Assembly: GCA_022578965.1 (NCBI GenBank)
Contig: MU400550.1
Location: 62,001-126,000, forward strand
Length of the DNA stretch: 64,000 bases
From: Xylaria sp. FL1777
Lineage: Eukaryota > Ascomycota > Sordariomycetes > Xylariales > Xylariaceae
Direction of reading: 5' to 3'
Positions 60,714 through 64,000 of this stretch are shown piece by piece. The notes under the pieces were generated by a model that was not told the origin of the DNA, ran no database searches, and saw only the letters and a list, made by a program, of their open reading frames with translations. Both the position numbers and the translations under genes were made by a program. Every line of letters starts with the position of its first letter. Position 1 is the stretch's first letter.

Positions 60714-61975
60714 ATGAGATCTCAAGTTTTGGCCCTCGTGGCGCTAAGCCCATTAGCTGCCTATGCTTTACCTCAGCATCATCGCAGGTGTGGTGGCAAG
60801 CCAATAACCACTGGATTACCACTTAGCGAAATCTCGACCTTTCCCGTTGTCCCAATTGAAAGTCTTCCTACCTCGACCTTTTCAACCGACTCCATCACAC
60901 CAGATATAGTAACCCCGACAGCAACTATAACCACACCATTAGCACTCAGCGATATCACAACCTTCAGCGTGGTTCCTCTCGAAAGTCTGATTACCAAGGT
61001 TATACCATCAATAACCACAGGTTTACCACTTAGCCAAATTCCAACTTTCACTGCTGTTCCAGCAGAAAGTCTTCCCTCATCAACATTCACAACTTTTACC
61101 ATCACAACGTGTACGGAAACCCCAAGCCCCGTTTCATCAGCCAACGCAATTACTCAAGTGATTGGCGGGACGTACGCCGAAGCAACACAGGTCGCATACA
61201 AAGTGGGAGCGACCAAGCAGTGCGGAAATGATGATCGGCTGATTCTTCCTGGGTTGCCCTGGACCGTTGCCAACTCCATGTACAATGCCGACCAGATGGT
61301 GGGCACGCAGTGCACGAATTTCGACAGCGTTCTCCAGGCTGCAGACGGGACCAAGGAAGTCAAGTGGACGAGCGTCACGAACGTCGAGCTCGTCGACGAC
61401 ACCAAGGACGTCTGCAAGGGGTACACCAACGTCGGCATCGGCGTCAACCTGAACAAGCAGCTCAAGGACATCAAGTCAATCCCTGCTTACTACAAGTGGG
61501 ATCGCACCAATACCACCGAATTCAGGGGTAAGAACTTGATGTCATACATTATCGTTCACATATGCTAATGGAATTCCCTACAGGCAGCAACTTGTTCGAC
61601 TTCATCGTAGCGCCTACCGCAGGTGACACGACGTCAACCTCGACCTCAGAGTTTATGCTGTGGATCAGGAACTGGGGCAACCAAGTCCCCATCGGCTACT
61701 CCCGAGGGCCGGTCGCCACGTTCGACCTGTTCGGCGCGAGCTGGAAGCTGTACGAGGGCAAGAACCCCGCCAGCGGCGTGACGGTTCGGAGCATGCTCGT
61801 GGACGAGAACTACGACGGCGAATTCCAGGGCGATTTGAAAGAATGGCTCGGCGCCATGGTCGAGAAGGGCTACATCTCCGACAGCGACTACGTGACAGTA
61901 GGCAATGCCGGCACGGAGATCTTCTACGGAAACGCCGTCATGGAGGCCACAGTCGCCTTGGATATCAATGTATAG
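60714..61975 (+). CDS. Secreted GH12 endoglucanase-like with three-repeat N-terminal region
   Basis: Two exons (intron 61528-61583, branch word GCTAATG), 401 residues. A signal peptide ends near Ala18. Residues 31-125 hold three 26-residue Thr/Ser/Pro-rich repeats (31-56, 72-97, 100-125) with the pattern ITTxLxLSxIxTFxxVPxESL. The GH12 fold follows from about 165: MYNADQMVGTQCTNFDSV, GIGVNLNKQLKDIKSIP, SEFMLWIRNWG with candidate nucleophile Glu294, ATFDLFGASWKLYEG, and GTEIFYG with candidate acid/base Glu383. Family members cut beta-1,4-glucan or xyloglucan in plant cell walls; both catalytic Glu are present, so activity is expected. The N-terminal repeat region is not a usual part of GH12. 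Confidence 0.92.
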
Positions 61976-62849
61976 ATAGTTATGCCGAAAAGAAGAAAAA
62001 AAGATGCAGCACTCTCAGAATGTAGAATGTTCTAGGTAGGGCTGTTTTATAAAACCACCTTCGATTCTAATCCCCCTTTTAAATAGGAATGAGAAATATA
62101 CTTAAAATTTCGCTCGTATCGCTAGATTTCGTACTATTGAAACTCATTACGGCATAATTGGTTCTATTGACAATCTACATCCGCAACGGACCCCGGCAGC
62201 ATTGACGCTCCTGGTCCCATTCTTATAGCTCGTCTCCTTCATGGATAGCCTCACACTTCAAACGTCTGCGGACCACGCCTATTATGGCTTCATCGCTACG
62301 GCACTCTCTCATAAGATCGACCACATCTCGTACCAGTTAGATACAAGTCTTTTTTTAGATTGAATCTACTTCTGGCCTGCTGGTATCATCACGTTAGGTA
62401 TTGCTTAACAGCCACGGATAATGGGCAGCAGACTAACACTGGGCGAGGGAGGTGCTTGTAAAACTATTCTACGAACAGTGATGATCACGTACACTATCTG
62501 GACCTATATATGCAGATATTCCATTTCTAATTCACCTGAAATTACCAAAAAAAAGGTTAGTTTCTACTCGTTCCGTTCATAAGTTATCTATGACATGTAT
62601 TCATTCACTTCCCCTCAAATTTGGTCCGTGCTAAGTTGTCTATTGAAAGGTAGTAAAGTTAGTGTCAAGAGCTGAACAACAACATAGCATAGGTAGACAC
62701 AAAATAAATCCGTTATATCATCCTCTGTCTCCCTTATTGCCATTTCCTCAGTCGCTTCGCCTCATATTATACTTTCCTAAATTAGCTCAGCGGCTTCTCT
62801 TTGGGTCTTCTGCCTAGGAATTAATAATCGTCGTAAGCCTAGTCTCCCC
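61976..62849. other. Intergenic region
   Basis: AT-rich 3' side of the GH12 gene; no coding signal. Confidence 0.55.
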
Positions 62850-63521
62850 CTAACGCTTTCTTGGGGTTCGCAAAAATCTCTGTTCTGCTTCTTTTCTCAA
62901 GCGCTGTTGTGCGGAAGCAGGCAATTGAGATGGGTTGAAATCTTCCTCGAAGTCTGGAGCCGGGCGCAGTCCAGATGGTCTCTTTCTCTTCGCGCGGGCT
63001 GCCGCTGGAGAAAGCTCGTCTTCGTCATCAAATAGGCCAATTGTAATAGTGTCTGATGATCGCCGTCCTTAACGACCACTGCGCTAAGGTGTATCCTTTA
63101 GCGCTTGAACATTAAGAGCCTGTTTGATTCCCTGCTGAATGCGCTCATCGATTGTATTGTTAAGTGTGGAAATTTCCTTCATGGCCTTCGTGAGAAGGGC
63201 TTTAGTGCTATTGTCTTCCTCGTCATACTGGGTGGACTGCAAGATCTCGTCTGCCTGCTAGACTCTTACCTTAATGGATTGCGCCGGCTTATGGCGCTCA
63301 TCATCTGTGCGTGCCACTTTTCGGAGGAGGGTTCGCTCGAACTTCAGGATATAGTATCGTGTATCCCGAACTCGGTCCAGGCTCTACTATACACGAAGAA
63401 CCCGATCATCGCGATTACCATCAAACGCATTGCGTATCTTCTACTCGTCTTCTTCTCCCTTGTAGGAATCCAACGCAATATTCTCTGCTACGAAGGTTGC
63501 GGGAGGAGCCGAAATATTATA
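62850..63521 (-). pseudogene. Decayed reading frame of unknown origin
   Basis: One minus-strand frame of 224 codons reads as a charged, hydrophilic protein throughout but contains six internal stops: TAG at 63441, 63387, 63384, 63258 and 63084, and TAA at 63069; the frame ends at TAG 62850. Protein-like stretches include TFVAENIALDSYKGEEDE, LTKAMKEISTLNNTIDERI and FEEDFNPSQLPASAQQRLRK. All six stops can come from Gln codons by CpA-to-TpA change, as RIP causes, and none is TGA. The composition resembles a structural or gag-like protein of a mobile element, but I do not recognise the family. A GTAAGA donor next to the stop at 63258 leaves a short intron there possible. Confidence 0.55.
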
Positions 63522-64000
63522 TCATAAACAGCATGGTTCCTCTACATCCCTACCTAGTCAACCTTCCCATGTCCATGGAACCCCGACGAGTCTTGGACGC
63601 AGTCTTCATATTCGTAGGACATCGAAGAGGAAGCAGAAGCAACGAAGATCTGCCATCAATAGCAGCGGCCAGAAGAACATAGTACCAGTCATTCCATCAG
63701 CCATAGTAAGCATTACTGCACCATCAGTGCTAGATAGAGTTCATGAACAGCACAATGGATATTAATAATAAATTACAGGCTGTGATTGTTAGTATTTATG
63801 ATGTCTCACTTGAGATAGCGTCTCTGCTTCGGCCGCATTATTGCGTTGCCCAGGCATTGCCGCGTGGAGGCAGCAGAGTCCGGCTTCAATGCCCTCTAAA
63901 TAGCCAAGCATATGTCAAGATATATGTTAAATAAATCACCACCCCGCTGATAGCCCACTTGGGCTGGTTAGTAAGCGAATGACTTTATTTTTTTTATTGT
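63522..64000. other. Right edge, possibly part of the decayed element
   Basis: No intact frame. The element whose coding part lies at 62850-63521 may begin here, but no terminal repeat was found. Confidence 0.4.

Noticed and set aside
63105..63527. 140-codon plus-strand frame
   Set aside because: Opposite strand of the decayed frame at 62850-63521; hydrophobic composition follows from reading the charged frame in reverse.

Overview
This window looks like nuclear DNA of a filamentous ascomycete (Pezizomycotina, most likely Sordariomycetes). The evidence is genes broken by short introns (46 to about 330 nt) with GTRNGT donors, CTAAC-type branch sites and YAG acceptors, and fungal-type families: Zn2Cys6 and Yap-like bZIP regulators, an Ent3-type epsin, a BIM1/X325 copper protein and GH12. 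There are also signs of repeat-induced point mutation (RIP). I rebuilt the exon structures by hand; in every multi-exon model the exons sum to a whole number of codons. No tRNA, rRNA or CRISPR array was found.

Layout. (1) 1-2334 is gene-free. (2) 2335-7552 holds a peroxisomal-type acyl-CoA synthetase convergent with an HMT1-type ABC half-transporter. (3) 7553-26310 is about 18.8 kb of mostly non-coding sequence, rich in short TA/CTA/GGTA motifs, with diverged direct and inverted repeats near 23.2-24.2 kb. Its only convincing gene is a bZIP-ankyrin regulator (15942-17278). (4) 26311-45351 is accessory-type: a GPI-anchored BIM1-like copper protein, a protein kinase, two hydrophilic proteins of unknown function, a GrpB-like nucleotidyltransferase, an amidase divergent from an old-yellow-enzyme oxidoreductase, a CTR copper transporter and a Zn2Cys6 regulator. 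(5) 45900-55266 is a housekeeping block: STI1 (Hsp90 co-chaperone), RNA polymerase III subunit Rpc34, a cyclophilin with a mitochondrial presequence and an internal start, and Ent3-like epsin. (6) 57006-61975 carries a MARVEL-like four-helix membrane protein with an open in-frame tail beyond its stop, and a secreted GH12 glucanase with an unusual three-repeat N-terminal region. (7) 62850-63521 is a decayed reading frame whose internal stops all look like CpA-to-TpA changes.

How the genes fit together. I see no biosynthetic cluster: no PKS, NRPS or terpene synthase backbone is present. The clearest themes are metals (BIM1-like, CTR, HMT1-type ABC) and chaperones (STI1, cyclophilin). The observations most worth checking are the in-frame TAG between the MARVEL gene and its 272-codon tail, the RIP-decayed frame at the right edge, the dispersed TACGCAGTA 9-mer, and the GH12 repeat module.
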